64,000 bases of DNA from assembly GCA_900078375.1 (NCBI GenBank), contig FLQS01000007.1, positions 62,001 to 126,000 of the forward strand, in the 5' to 3' direction. The translations under genes were made by a program, and so were the position numbers. The stretch is from an uncultured Mycobacterium sp. GTDB taxonomy: Bacteria; Actinomycetota; Actinomycetes; Mycobacteriales; Mycobacteriaceae. Each line of letters begins with the position of its first letter. Within the stretch, counting starts at the first letter, position 1. This document shows, in pieces, positions 36,741 to 45,097 of this stretch. The notes below the pieces were generated by a model that did no database searches, was not told the origin of the DNA, and was given only the letters and a program-made list of their open reading frames with translations.

Positions 36741-36812
36741 TCCGTCGTGGTGTAATCGGCAGCACCTCTGATTTTGGTTCAGATAGTTCAGGTTCGAGTC
36801 CTGGCGACGGAG
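36741..36812 (+). tRNA. tRNA-Gln (anticodon TTG)
   Basis: 72 bases fold as a tRNA: acceptor TCCGTCG pairs with CGACGGA before discriminator G, the anticodon stem TCTGA/TCAGA encloses loop TTTTGGT with anticodon TTG, and the T arm contains GGTTCGAGTCC. CCA is not encoded. TTG reads CAA and, by wobble, CAG glutamine codons. It lies between the TetR gene and glmU, a known tRNA position in mycobacteria near this locus. Confidence 0.95.
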
Positions 36813-36865
36813 CGAGCTCTCGGCGAGCGACCCTCGGCACCGGGCGAGCACTGGGAGGTCTCCAG

Positions 36866-38356
36866 GTGACTACACACACCGATGCCGCCGTCCTGGTGCT
36901 GGCGGCCGGGGCCGGCACTCGAATGCGTTCTGAGACCCCCAAGGTGTTGCACACCCTTGGCGGGCGCAGCATGCTCGCGCACGCCCTGCACGCGGTGGCC
37001 AAGGTCGCACCCCAGCACCTGGTGGTCGTGCTCGGCAAGGACCGCGAACGCATCGGCCCGGTCGTCACCGGGTTGGCCGACGAACTGGGCCGCGCCATCG
37101 AGGTCGCGGTCCAGGACCAACAGCTGGGCACCGGGCACGCCGTGCTGTGCGGCCTGTCCGGGCTACCCGACGATTTCGCCGGCACGGTCGTTGTGACATC
37201 CGGGGACGTGCCGCTGCTGGACGCCGAGACGCTGGCCGAGCTGATCGCCATCCATCGCGGCCAACGCGCGGCGGCGACGATCGTGACCACGACGCTGCCC
37301 AACGCGACCGGGTATGGCCGGATCCTGCGCACCCAGGATGGCGAAGTCATCGCGATCGTCGAGGAAACCGACGCCACCCCGCAGCAGCGCGCCATCCGCG
37401 AGGTCAACGCCGGTGTCTACGCCTTCGATATCGCCGAACTGCGGTCGGCGCTGAGCCGGCTGTCGGCCGACAACGCCCAGCACGAGCTGTACCTGACCGA
37501 CGTCATCGCGATCCTGCGGGCCGACCATCGGGTCGTGCACGCCAAGCACGTCGACGATGCAGCCCTGGTCGCCGGGGTCAACGACCGGGTGCAGCTCTCG
37601 GAGTTGGCCCGCGAACTCAACCGCCGCGTGGTGGCTGCCCATCAGCGGGCGGGCGTCACCGTCGTCGACCCGCTGACCACCTGGATCGACGTCGACGTCA
37701 CCATCGGCGGCGACTCCGTCATCCGCCCCGGCACCCAACTGTTGGGCGCCACCCGGATCGGTGCCCGCTGCGAGATCGGGCCCGACACCACACTCACCCA
37801 CGTCAGCGTCGGCGACGACGCCTCGGTGCTCCGCACCCACGGCAGCGAGTCGGTCATCGGCGACCGGGCGACCGTCGGGCCGTTCACGTTCCTGCGTCCC
37901 GGCACCGAGCTCGGGGTGGCCGGCAAGCTCGGGACGTTCGTCGAGACCAAGAACGCCGTGATCGGGGCAGGCACCAAGGTGCCGCACCTGACCTACGTGG
38001 GTGACGCCGACATCGGCGAGCACAGCAACATCGGTGCGTCCAGCGTCTTCGTCAACTACGACGGCGAGAACAAGAGCCGCACCACGATCGGCTCGCACGT
38101 GCGCACCGGCTCGGACACCATGTTCGTAGCCCCGGTCACCGTCGGCGACGGTGCCTATACGGGCGCAGGCACCGTGTTGCGTGAGGACGTGCCGCCCGGC
38201 GCGCTGGCCGTGTCGGCCGGACCACAACGCAATATCGAGGGCTGGGTGCAGCGCAAGCGGCCCGGTAGTCCCGCGGCGGAGGCCGCAAATCGAGCCCGAG
38301 CGGCGGACGCCGCCGAGAAGGCCAAGCGGGCCGCATCGGGTGACGCGATCGAGTGA
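36866..38356 (+). CDS. glmU: GlmU bifunctional GlcN-1-P acetyltransferase / uridyltransferase
   Basis: Makes UDP-N-acetylglucosamine for peptidoglycan and other envelope polymers. The N-terminal pyrophosphorylase has [20 protein letters not shown] and [11 protein letters not shown]. The C-terminal left-handed beta helix contains the acetyl-CoA site ([40 protein letters not shown]). 496 residues is normal for mycobacteria, with the usual Ala/Arg-rich tail. GTG at 36866 follows GGGAGG. It is the first gene of a rightward glmU-prs-arsC-lpqT run. Confidence 0.98.
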   Translation: MTTHTDAAVLVLAAGAGTRMRSETPKVLHTLGGRSMLAHALHAVAKVAPQHLVVVLGKDRERIGPVVTGLADELGRAIEVAVQDQQLGTGHAVLCGLSGLPDDFAGTVVVTSGDVPLLDAETLAELIAIHRGQRAAATIVTTTLPNATGYGRILRTQDGEVIAIVEETDATPQQRAIREVNAGVYAFDIAELRSALSRLSADNAQHELYLTDVIAILRADHRVVHAKHVDDAALVAGVNDRVQLSELARELNRRVVAAHQRAGVTVVDPLTTWIDVDVTIGGDSVIRPGTQLLGATRIGARCEIGPDTTLTHVSVGDDASVLRTHGSESVIGDRATVGPFTFLRPGTELGVAGKLGTFVETKNAVIGAGTKVPHLTYVGDADIGEHSNIGASSVFVNYDGENKSRTTIGSHVRTGSDTMFVAPVTVGDGAYTGAGTVLREDVPPGALAVSAGPQRNIEGWVQRKRPGSPAAEAANRARAADAAEKAKRAASGDAIE

Positions 38357-38450
38357 TCGGCGTCGCCAGATGTTGCCTTTTTGGTAACCCGGGGACCTAG
38401 CACCGTACGATTGGCCCGTATCGATCCCCGACCGGCAAGGGCAACACACA

Positions 38451-39431
38451 GTGGGCACGGACTGGACCGACAACCGCAAAAATCTGATGCTCTTCTCGGG
38501 CCGCGCGCACCCGGAGCTGGCCGAACAGGTCGCCAAGGAGCTCGACATCGAGGTCACAGCGCAGACCGCACGAGATTTCGCCAATGGCGAGATCTTCGTC
38601 CGCTTCGACGAATCGGTGCGCGGCTGCGACGCTTTCGTCCTGCAGTCCCATCCCGCGCCGCTGAACAAGTGGCTGATGGAACAGCTGATCATGATCGACG
38701 CGCTCAAGCGCGGCAGCGCCAAGCGGATCACCGCGATCCTGCCGTTCTATCCGTACGCCCGCCAGGACAAGAAGCACCGCGGCCGCGAACCCATCTCGGC
38801 CCGCCTGGTCGCCGACCTCTACAAGACCGCGGGCGCCGACCGCATCGTCACTGTCGACCTGCACACCGACCAGATCCAGGGCTTCTTCGACGGCCCGGTC
38901 GATCACATGCGGGCCCAGCCGCTGCTGACCGGCTACATCAGGGATAACTACAACTGCCAGGACGTTGTCGTGGTCTCGCCGGACTCCGGCCGGGTGCGGG
39001 TCGCCGAGAAGTGGGCCGACGCACTGGGTGGCACGCCCCTGGCGTTCATCCACAAGACTCGCGACCCGAAAGTGCCCAACCAGGTGGTGTCCAACCGGGT
39101 CGTCGGTGACGTGGCGGGCAAGACCTGCGTGCTGACTGACGACATGATCGACACTGGCGGCACCATCGCCGGCGCGGTCAAGCTGCTGCACAACGACGGC
39201 GCCAAGGACGTCATCATCGCCGCCACCCACGGCGTGCTGTCGGACCCGGCCCGCGAGCGGCTGGCCGACAGCGGCGCGCGTGAAATCATCGTCACCAACA
39301 CCCTGCCGATCGACGAAGCCAAGCGGTTCCCGCAGCTGACGGTGCTGTCCATCGCCCCGCTGCTGGCTCGCACCATTCGTGCGGTCTTCGAAAACGGTTC
39401 GGTGACAGGCCTTTTCGACGGGGATGCGTAG
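38451..39431 (+). CDS. prs: ribose-phosphate pyrophosphokinase
   Basis: Makes PRPP for nucleotides, His, Trp and, in mycobacteria, the decaprenyl-phospho-arabinose of the cell wall. The 326 residues contain NLMLFSGRAHPELAEQVAKE, YPYARQDKKHRGREPISARL, VTVDLHTDQIQGFFDGPVDH and the PRPP loop CVLTDDMIDTGGTIAGAVKL. GTG at 38451 after GCAAGGGC. It lies 94 bp after glmU, and the next gene begins directly after its stop. Called prsA in M. tuberculosis. Confidence 0.97.
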   Translation: MGTDWTDNRKNLMLFSGRAHPELAEQVAKELDIEVTAQTARDFANGEIFVRFDESVRGCDAFVLQSHPAPLNKWLMEQLIMIDALKRGSAKRITAILPFYPYARQDKKHRGREPISARLVADLYKTAGADRIVTVDLHTDQIQGFFDGPVDHMRAQPLLTGYIRDNYNCQDVVVVSPDSGRVRVAEKWADALGGTPLAFIHKTRDPKVPNQVVSNRVVGDVAGKTCVLTDDMIDTGGTIAGAVKLLHNDGAKDVIIAATHGVLSDPARERLADSGAREIIVTNTLPIDEAKRFPQLTVLSIAPLLARTIRAVFENGSVTGLFDGDA

Positions 39432-39773
39432 TTGTCCAGCACCATCTATCACAACCCCCGTTGCAGCACCTCCCGCAAGACCCTGGATCTGCTACGCGAC
39501 AACGGTATTGAGCCGACGGTTGTCGAGTATCTGAAGACGCCGCCATCGCGTGCCGAGATCGCCAAGCTGATCGCCGACGCCGGCATCGATGTGCGCGCGG
39601 GCGTCCGCAAGCGCGAATCGCTCTACACCGAGCTGAATCTCGCCGAGGCCAGCGACGACGAGCTGCTCGACGCCATGGCGGCCAACCCGATCCTCATCGA
39701 GCGTCCGTTCGTGGTGACCCCCAAGGGCACCCGCCTGGCCCGTCCGATCGAATCGGTGCACGAAATTCTGTGA
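39432..39773 (+). CDS. ArsC/Spx-like thioredoxin-fold protein
   Basis: 113 residues of the ArsC family: TIYHNPRCSTSRKTLDLLRD carries the single N-terminal cysteine, with EYLKTPPSRAEIAKLIADAG and NPILIERPFVVTPKGTRLAR following. It matches the glutaredoxin-linked arsenate reductase group and the related YffB/Spx proteins; arsenate reduction is possible but not shown. TTG at 39432 follows the prs stop with no gap, and the end overlaps lpqT by four bases, so it is part of the prs operon. Confidence 0.85.
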   Translation: MSSTIYHNPRCSTSRKTLDLLRDNGIEPTVVEYLKTPPSRAEIAKLIADAGIDVRAGVRKRESLYTELNLAEASDDELLDAMAANPILIERPFVVTPKGTRLARPIESVHEIL

Positions 39774-40426
39774 GAGCTTGTAGCGCAGGCCTTTTCCTCA
39801 CGCTGGCCATGACCGTGGCGGCGTGCGGGTCTGCGCCGCCGGACTATTCCTCGGTGTGGTCCACACCCGCAACGACGACAACCACGGCGGCGCCCACCAC
39901 CACGGACAAGCCGCAGCCAATCGTCGAATTCCTTTACGGCCATCAGGTTGTCGGAGAGCAGATTCCGCTGGACAGGCTCACCGACATCACCGTGACGCTG
40001 CTGCCGCCACCGGGCTGGACCAAGCCCGCCAAATCGAACTTCTCCCCCGGCACCGAAGTCATCGCAAAAAAGGGAACTGATTCGATGGCGACGGTGGTGG
40101 TGTTGAAGCTCAGCGGCAACTTCGACGTCGGCGAGGCGCTACAGCACGCCAACGTCGATGCCGAAGCGTCAAAGAACTTCACCAAACTCAACGCCTCCAC
40201 CGCCGACTTCGACGGGTTCCCGTCGTCGATGATCGAGGGCAGCTACGACACCGCCGACGGCAAGCGGCTGCACACCTACCGCCGGGTGGTGATCCCGGCG
40301 ACCCCCGCACCGGCCTTCCAGCGCTACCTTGTGCTGTTCTCGGTGACGACGGCGGCGGACCAGACCGTGACCGAAGCCGGTGACGTCGAGGCAATCATCA
40401 AGGGCTTCAACGTCGCGCTCAAATAG
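39770..40426 (+). CDS. lpqT: LpqT-like lipoprotein
   Basis: 218-residue exported lipoprotein. The lipobox is MTVAAC with the lipid cysteine C19, followed by a Thr/Pro-rich linker (TPATTTTTAAPTTTDKPQP) and an LpqN/LpqT domain (ITVTLLPPPGWTKPAKSNFS, GFPSSMIEGSYDTADGKRLH). Function is unknown; related proteins are surface-exposed in mycobacteria. GTG at 39770 overlaps the ArsC-like gene by four bases. In M. tuberculosis lpqT (Rv1016c) also lies between prsA and rplY. Confidence 0.9.
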   Translation: MRACSAGLFLTLAMTVAACGSAPPDYSSVWSTPATTTTTAAPTTTDKPQPIVEFLYGHQVVGEQIPLDRLTDITVTLLPPPGWTKPAKSNFSPGTEVIAKKGTDSMATVVVLKLSGNFDVGEALQHANVDAEASKNFTKLNASTADFDGFPSSMIEGSYDTADGKRLHTYRRVVIPATPAPAFQRYLVLFSVTTAADQTVTEAGDVEAIIKGFNVALK

Positions 40427-40449
40427 CCCGTGACCCTAGAGTGGTCGGC

Positions 40450-41316
40450 ATGAGTTGGACCGCTGCAGATTTGCCGTCGTTCGCCGGACGGACCGTCATC
40501 GTCACCGGAGCCAACAGCGGCTTGGGTCTGGTCACCGCCCGAGAGCTCGCCCGCGTCGGCGCACACGTCATCCTGGCGTGCCGCAATGCGGGCAAGGGCA
40601 CCGAAGCCGCCGCAACCATGACCGGGGATGTCGAGGTGCGCAGCCTCGATCTGCAGGATCTGGCCTCGATCAAGGAGTTCGCGGACGGCGTGCAGAGCGT
40701 CGACGTGCTGATCAACAATGCCGGCATCATGGCCGTCCCGTACACCGTGACCAAGGACGGTTTCGAGAGCCAGATCGGGACCAACCACCTCGGGCATTTC
40801 GCGCTGACCAACCTGCTGCTGCCGAAGGTGACCGACCGCGTGGTCACGGTGTCGTCGTTCATGCACGTGCTGGGCAAGATCAGCCTCAAGGACCTGAACT
40901 GGAAGGCCCGGCCGTACTCGGCCTGGCTGGCCTACGGCCAGTCCAAGCTGGCGAACCTGCAGTTCACCAGCGAGTTGCAGAGACGCCTCGACGGTGCCGG
41001 CTCGACGCTGAAGTCCCACGCCGCGCACCCCGGGTACTCGGCCACCAACCTGCAGGGCCAGACCGGCAACCGGTTGGGCACCAGGATCTGGGACGCCGGC
41101 AATGCGCTAGTGGCCACCAGCGCCGACTTCGGCGCGCGCCAGACGCTGTACGCCGCTAGCCAGGACCTGCCGGGCAACAGCTTCATCGGCCCCAAGTTCG
41201 TCATGCGTGGGCCGACCGGGCAGTCACCACGCAGCCCGCTGGCCAGCAACCAGGCATGCGCGAACGCGCTGTGGCGGCTATCCGAGCAGCTCACGGCGGT
41301 CGAATTTCCACTCTGA
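40450..41316 (+). CDS. short-chain dehydrogenase/reductase
   Basis: 288-residue SDR of the retinol-dehydrogenase-like group. Cofactor motif [20 protein letters not shown], the NNAG motif [20 protein letters not shown], catalytic serine in [12 protein letters not shown], and catalytic Tyr-Lys in [17 protein letters not shown]. Oxidises or reduces a hydroxyl or carbonyl group with NAD(P)H; the substrate is unknown. ATG at 40450, 23 bp after lpqT. It is an addition between lpqT and rplY relative to the M. tuberculosis order I remember. Confidence 0.9.
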   Translation: MSWTAADLPSFAGRTVIVTGANSGLGLVTARELARVGAHVILACRNAGKGTEAAATMTGDVEVRSLDLQDLASIKEFADGVQSVDVLINNAGIMAVPYTVTKDGFESQIGTNHLGHFALTNLLLPKVTDRVVTVSSFMHVLGKISLKDLNWKARPYSAWLAYGQSKLANLQFTSELQRRLDGAGSTLKSHAAHPGYSATNLQGQTGNRLGTRIWDAGNALVATSADFGARQTLYAASQDLPGNSFIGPKFVMRGPTGQSPRSPLASNQACANALWRLSEQLTAVEFPL

Positions 41317-41320
41317 GGTT

Positions 41321-41382
41321 CTCGTCGGCTACCCTGGTGGCCGCGTCACGGCGAGGGTGGTCCAGCCACCGTTATCGACGAG
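41321..41382 (+). ncRNA. candidate structured leader of rplY
   Basis: In the 136-bp gap before rplY, CTCGTCG (41321-41327) can pair perfectly with CGACGAG (41376-41382), and inside this stem a hairpin GGTGG/CCACC (41356-41370) closes a 5-base loop. A second run TTCTCGATTGG follows. The nested arrangement suggests a folded 5' leader, possibly for autogenous control of L25, but it could be chance in GC-rich DNA. The promoter has not been located, so whether the whole element is transcribed is uncertain. Confidence 0.35.
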
Positions 41383-41452
41383 GCAACCTTCTCGATTGGT
41401 GCCTGCCTTCTCCGTGCGGATGACCACAACAGGCAACTCAGGAGCACCGATC

Positions 41453-42103
41453 ATGGCCAAGAACGCCACCAGCAAGCTCACCGCCGACGTGCGGGACAAG
41501 ACCGGCAAGGGTGCATCGCGCCAGGCCCGCCGCGACGGCAAGGTTCCCGTTGTGCTCTACGGCCACGGCGCCGACCCGCAGCACCTCGAGCTCAGTGCCC
41601 GCGAATTCGCCGCCGTCCTGCGGCACTCCGGCACCAACGCCGTGCTGGCCCTGGACATCAACGGCAAGGAGCAGCTGGCGCTGACCAAGGCGCTGGCCGT
41701 GCACCCCATCCGCCGCAGCATCCAGCACGCTGACCTGGTGATCGTTCGTCGCGGCGAGAAGGTGACCGTCGAGGTCAACGTCCACCTCGAGGGCGACGCC
41801 GCCTCCGGCACCCTGGTCACCCAGGACGCCACCTCCATCGAGATCGAGGCCGAAGCGCTGTCGATCCCGGAACAACTGACCGTCTCGATCGAAGGCGCCG
41901 AGGAAGGCACCCAGATCACCGCAGGCCAGGTCGAGCTGCCCGCCGGTATCACGCTGGTCAGCGATCCCGACCTGCTGTTGGTCAACATCGTCACGGCCCC
42001 GTCGGCTGAGGAACTCGAGTCCGAGGGCGGCGGCGAGGCCGCCGAAGCGGTCGAGACGGCTGACGCTGCCGACGGCGAGGGCGAGTCGGCCGAGGCCGAG
42101 TAA
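41453..42103 (+). CDS. rplY: 50S ribosomal protein L25/Ctc form (bL25)
   Basis: 5S rRNA-binding large-subunit protein in the long CTC/TL5 form, 216 residues. The N-terminal L25 domain ([40 protein letters not shown]) is followed by the C-terminal beta domain ([20 protein letters not shown]) and an acidic Glu/Ala tail. ATG at 41453 after GGAG. Pth follows after 6 bp, as in most mycobacteria. The tail with repeated [14 protein letters not shown] segments is normal for actinobacterial L25. Confidence 0.96.
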   Translation: MAKNATSKLTADVRDKTGKGASRQARRDGKVPVVLYGHGADPQHLELSAREFAAVLRHSGTNAVLALDINGKEQLALTKALAVHPIRRSIQHADLVIVRRGEKVTVEVNVHLEGDAASGTLVTQDATSIEIEAEALSIPEQLTVSIEGAEEGTQITAGQVELPAGITLVSDPDLLLVNIVTAPSAEELESEGGGEAAEAVETADAADGEGESAEAE

Positions 42104-42109
42104 GCCCGA

Positions 42110-42685
42110 ATGGCCGAACCCCTGCTGGTTGTCGGCCTCGGCAACCCGGGTCCGCAGTACGCCAAGACCCGGCACAACCTCGGCTTCATGGTGGCCGACC
42201 TGCTGGCCGGCCGGATGGGCGCACAGTTCAAGGTGCACAAGCGTTCTGGCGCCGAGATCGTGACCGGCCGGCTCGGTCATCGTCCCGTCGTGCTGGCCAA
42301 GCCCCGCACGTACATGAACGAGTCCGGACGCCAGGTCGGTCCGTTGGCGACGTTCTACTCGGTGATGCCGGCCGACATCATCGTCATCCACGACGAGCTC
42401 GACATCGACTTCGGCCGGATCCGGCTGAAGCTCGGTGGCGGCGAGGGTGGCCACAACGGGCTGCGGTCGGTGGCTAACTCTCTGGGCACCAAGAACTTTC
42501 AGCGAGTGCGCATCGGGGTCGGACGCCCGCCGGGGCGCAAGGATCCGGCTGCCTATGTGCTGGAGCCCTTCGCCGCCGCCGAACGTCCGGAGGTGCCGGC
42601 GATCTGCGAGCAGGCCGCCGACGCCACCGAGCTGCTGATCGAGGTCGGCCTGGAGACCGCCCAGAACCAGGTACATGCCTGGTGA
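42110..42685 (+). CDS. pth: peptidyl-tRNA hydrolase
   Basis: Recycles peptidyl-tRNA released from stalled ribosomes. The 191 residues have [20 protein letters not shown] with the catalytic histidine, [20 protein letters not shown], the catalytic aspartate in [20 protein letters not shown], and [23 protein letters not shown] at 42110, 6 bp after rplY, so translation is probably linked. A 29-bp tandem repeat starts in its last codons. Confidence 0.97.
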   Translation: MAEPLLVVGLGNPGPQYAKTRHNLGFMVADLLAGRMGAQFKVHKRSGAEIVTGRLGHRPVVLAKPRTYMNESGRQVGPLATFYSVMPADIIVIHDELDIDFGRIRLKLGGGEGGHNGLRSVANSLGTKNFQRVRIGVGRPPGRKDPAAYVLEPFAAAERPEVPAICEQAADATELLIEVGLETAQNQVHAW

Positions 42686-42738
42686 CGGAGCCGTTGGGAC
42701 GGCGACATCGGTGACGGAGCCGCTGGGCCGGCGACATC
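42681..42738 (+). repeat. two-copy 29-bp tandem repeat after pth
   Basis: Two abutting 29-bp units at 42681-42709 and 42710-42738, each starting GGTGACGGAGCCG and ending GGCGACATC, match at 27 of 29 positions. The first unit includes the last codons and stop of pth. A shorter pair (GGCGTAAGGATTC and GGCGTCAGGATTC) follows at about 42748 and 42769. This is a minisatellite-like array of the kind used for strain typing in mycobacteria; copy number could vary between isolates. No gene is seen in 42686-42828. Confidence 0.8.
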
Positions 42739-42828
42739 GGTGCAGGCGGCGTAAGGATTCACCAGGCGGGCGTCAGGATTCCGTAGAGATCACTGACCCG
42801 GCGTCACTGCCGACGTAGACCTGAATGC

Positions 42829-43416
42829 GTGAGTATTTCCCGTGTTTGGGGTTCCTTCGACGCCTATCCGGCGCGCTATGGCGTGGCCCGCTACCGCCTG
42901 GTCGTGTTCCCGCCCGGCGTCACCGTCCGCGAACGGCGAATCTTGCGGGTGTGGCGAGGTTGGCCGCTGTGGGGTGCGGCGTTGTGGGTGGGCCTGCAGA
43001 TCGGCGGCGAGTTCGCCGGTATGCCCGAGACCGCGCTGATCGGCGGGTCGATGATCTACATCGCCGTGGGCGCATTGGTGTTCGTGCTGGCGGGTGACAC
43101 CCGGGTGCGGGTGCGCACCCTGACGGCGGTCGTGATCGCCGGCTACGGCGACGACGATGTCGACCGACGGTATTCGCAGCTGCGGGTGATGGCGCGGACT
43201 CTCGATCAGGCCGACCTCGATCTGACGGAGGGCCGCATCTCCCCACTGGAACACGAGGCCCGCTGGTGGCAGGTCTACGACGTTCTCGACGCGATGGCGA
43301 GCTCAGCGCCCTCTTCGCGTACCAGCCACACACCCAGTGCGATCAGTGCGGCGGCCTCGAATCCGGCGATCCCACGTTCCACCAAGCCGAGCGGGATCAA
43401 CGTCCACCACCGTTGA
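42829..43416 (+). CDS. DUF6611-like membrane protein
   Basis: 195 residues from GTG at 42829. The N-terminal part is conserved in mycobacteria: VWGSFDAYPARYGVARYRLV, VFPPGVTVRERRILRVWRGW, two membrane helices at about 46-63 and 72-90, then TRVRVRTLTAVVIAGYGDDD and SPLEHEARWWQVYDVLD. Function unknown. The last 47 residues (after about 148) look like low-complexity Ser/Pro and are antisense to the convergent DUF998 gene, so an ancestral stop may have been lost and the C-terminus extended. Confidence 0.7.
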   Translation: MSISRVWGSFDAYPARYGVARYRLVVFPPGVTVRERRILRVWRGWPLWGAALWVGLQIGGEFAGMPETALIGGSMIYIAVGALVFVLAGDTRVRVRTLTAVVIAGYGDDDVDRRYSQLRVMARTLDQADLDLTEGRISPLEHEARWWQVYDVLDAMASSAPSSRTSHTPSAISAAASNPAIPRSTKPSGINVHHR

Positions 43417-43928
43417 CCGGTCACCATGCCGACCGCGATGGCCCCGAACAGTATTGTCAGCCAGCCGATTCCGATCACCGCGAGCCACCTGGCCGCCCGG
43501 GCGGCGGCGCTCTGGCCACGGGCGATGAGCAGCACCGCCAGCGGCAGTGCGACGAACGCGACCAGGGTCGCGAACCGGTGCATAGTTCCCGAAGCACTTG
43601 GCCCGGCGACCCAGTTGTGCTTGGGAAATGCCACGACCGCCACGAGGCCGACCACCCACAGCCCCATGAACACCGACCCGGCCGATAGCGATCGCACCCG
43701 GCCGGCACGGATCAGGCCGTACAGCAGCGCAGCCGAACCGCCGGCCAGCACCAACACCGCAGCGACGAACGCCCAACTGCCCGCGGTGTACACGTATTCG
43801 GAGATGGTTGCCGAGCGCAGTTCCCCACGCCGGGAGGGCTGCCCGCCAACTGTGGCGTCGAGGGCGAGCACGACGACCATCGGCGCAACGGCACCGAACA
43901 CCCCGATCCAGCCGAGCGCGCGCACCAT
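43275..43928 (-). CDS. DUF998 integral membrane protein
   Basis: 217-residue membrane protein with six hydrophobic segments. Typical features are ISEYVYTAGSWAFVAAVLVL, FMGLWVVGLVAVVAFPKHNW, GTMHRFATLVAFVALPLAVL and GMVTGQRWWTLIPLGLVERG. DUF998 is a family of actinobacterial membrane proteins without defined function. ATG at 43928. Its 3' end overlaps the convergent DUF6611-like gene by 142 bp. It starts 10 bp after the end of the 4Fe-4S gene, so the two may share a transcript. Confidence 0.8.
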   Translation of the reverse strand: MVRALGWIGVFGAVAPMVVVLALDATVGGQPSRRGELRSATISEYVYTAGSWAFVAAVLVLAGGSAALLYGLIRAGRVRSLSAGSVFMGLWVVGLVAVVAFPKHNWVAGPSASGTMHRFATLVAFVALPLAVLLIARGQSAAARAARWLAVIGIGWLTILFGAIAVGMVTGQRWWTLIPLGLVERGIAGFEAAALIALGVWLVREEGAELAIASRTS

Positions 43929-43937
43929 CGGCCCAGT

Positions 43938-44969
43938 TTACGCGCGCCCTCGTATGCCGGAGTCCACAACCTTGACCGGCTTGTGCGGGTAGCGCCGCTC
44001 CGCATACTCCTTAGCGGCTGAATTCGGCAGCACATAAAGGGTTTCGGGCTTCTCCTGCAGCGGTCGCAGGACGAGATCCATGAACCCCTTGCGGTCGTCG
44101 AGGTAGGGCTCGATGACATCCTCGCCGGCCGGGCAGACGGCGAGGCAGTAGGCGGCCTTGTAGTTGGGCTTGAACGCGAGGCTCTGCCACATCGAGGCGT
44201 TCTCCGAATCGGTGACCCGGGAACGGAAGTCGGCGGCATCCTCGCTGTCGGCGATGGTCTGCACCCAGTCGGTGAACCCACCCATGAACTCGCGATAGTT
44301 GTGCACCGAGCACGCGACGAAGTCGAATTCCCCGTCTTTCTTGATGGCGCCGACGGGGCACGCCGCGACACACAGCTTGCATTCCAGGCACGGCGAATAG
44401 TCCAGTGGTGCACCGTAACTGCTGACCGGTGCATCGACCAGGATGGTGGCCAGCAGGATGAAGTTGCCGAACTTCGGGTGGATGACGTTGCGATGGATGC
44501 CCATCACGCCCAAGCCGGCGGCCACCGCGACGGGCTTGTGCGCGATCACCCAGATCCGGCCCGGGTAGCGATCCATCTCCATCGGAAACGTGGCTGACGG
44601 GTTGAGCACGCGGTGACCGGCATCCTGCAACGCCCGGGTGATCCGGTGGGCGGCCTCGTTGATCAGCTCGCCGGTGCGGTGGAATTCCTGGTTGGCGACG
44701 CTGCGCGCGACGGACCGCACATTGTCACGGTTCATCCGCACGACCAGGCTGAGGTAACTCCTGGTGCCCGGCAGAGCCGCCTCGGCATGCTCACGTTCGC
44801 CGGCCAGCTCGGGATTGTCCACGCTGGCGAACGCCACATCGTCGGCACCGGCAGCCAGGCACAGCGCACGCAGCCAATCGGCGTCGATCACCCCTGACGG
44901 TTCCTGGCGCTGGCGGGCGCGGACGGCCTGCACGGTCGGATGTTCGGCCAGTCGCGGCGGCACGTTCAT
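43938..44969 (-). CDS. 4Fe-4S double-cluster oxidoreductase-like protein
   Basis: 343 residues. The cluster region is CLECKLCVAACPVGAI (C-x2-C-x2-C-x3-CP) with a second set CSVHNY and YCLAVCPAGED. The order resembles epoxyqueuosine reductase (QueG) and the reductive-dehalogenase-like ferredoxin domain, but the N-terminal part (NVRSVARSVANQEFHRTGEL, GLGVMGIHRNVIHPKFGNFI) fits the latter, uncharacterised group better. No corrinoid motif or Tat signal is seen. ATG at 44969. A perfect inverted repeat lies 2 bases upstream. Function unknown. Confidence 0.75.
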   Translation of the reverse strand: MNVPPRLAEHPTVQAVRARQRQEPSGVIDADWLRALCLAAGADDVAFASVDNPELAGEREHAEAALPGTRSYLSLVVRMNRDNVRSVARSVANQEFHRTGELINEAAHRITRALQDAGHRVLNPSATFPMEMDRYPGRIWVIAHKPVAVAAGLGVMGIHRNVIHPKFGNFILLATILVDAPVSSYGAPLDYSPCLECKLCVAACPVGAIKKDGEFDFVACSVHNYREFMGGFTDWVQTIADSEDAADFRSRVTDSENASMWQSLAFKPNYKAAYCLAVCPAGEDVIEPYLDDRKGFMDLVLRPLQEKPETLYVLPNSAAKEYAERRYPHKPVKVVDSGIRGRA

Positions 44970-44971
44970 AT

Positions 44972-44995
44972 CTGAGTACAGTACACCATACTCAG
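44972..44995. promoter_or_regulatory. operator-like inverted repeat before the 4Fe-4S gene
   Basis: CTGAGTA (44972-44978) and TACTCAG (44989-44995) are perfect 7-bp inverted arms separated by 10 bases. The element ends two bases before the ATG at 44969, so a bound repressor would block transcription start or elongation. This size and spacing suit TetR-type dimers. The adjacent MFS-USP gene starts 103 bp to the right, so it may be under the same control. No regulator gene is adjacent. Confidence 0.5.
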
Positions 44996-45097
44996 CTTGC
45001 GCGCCCTCGTGATCCGGGCCACCTCGGCCGACGGAATATCGTTTGCCTATGTAATGTTGCCCAACAGCATGGCTTGGGCAACCGGAAGACAACGCTG

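Noticed and set aside
44972..44995. insertion-sequence end or attachment site
   Set aside because: No transposase or target duplication nearby; the arms fit an operator better.
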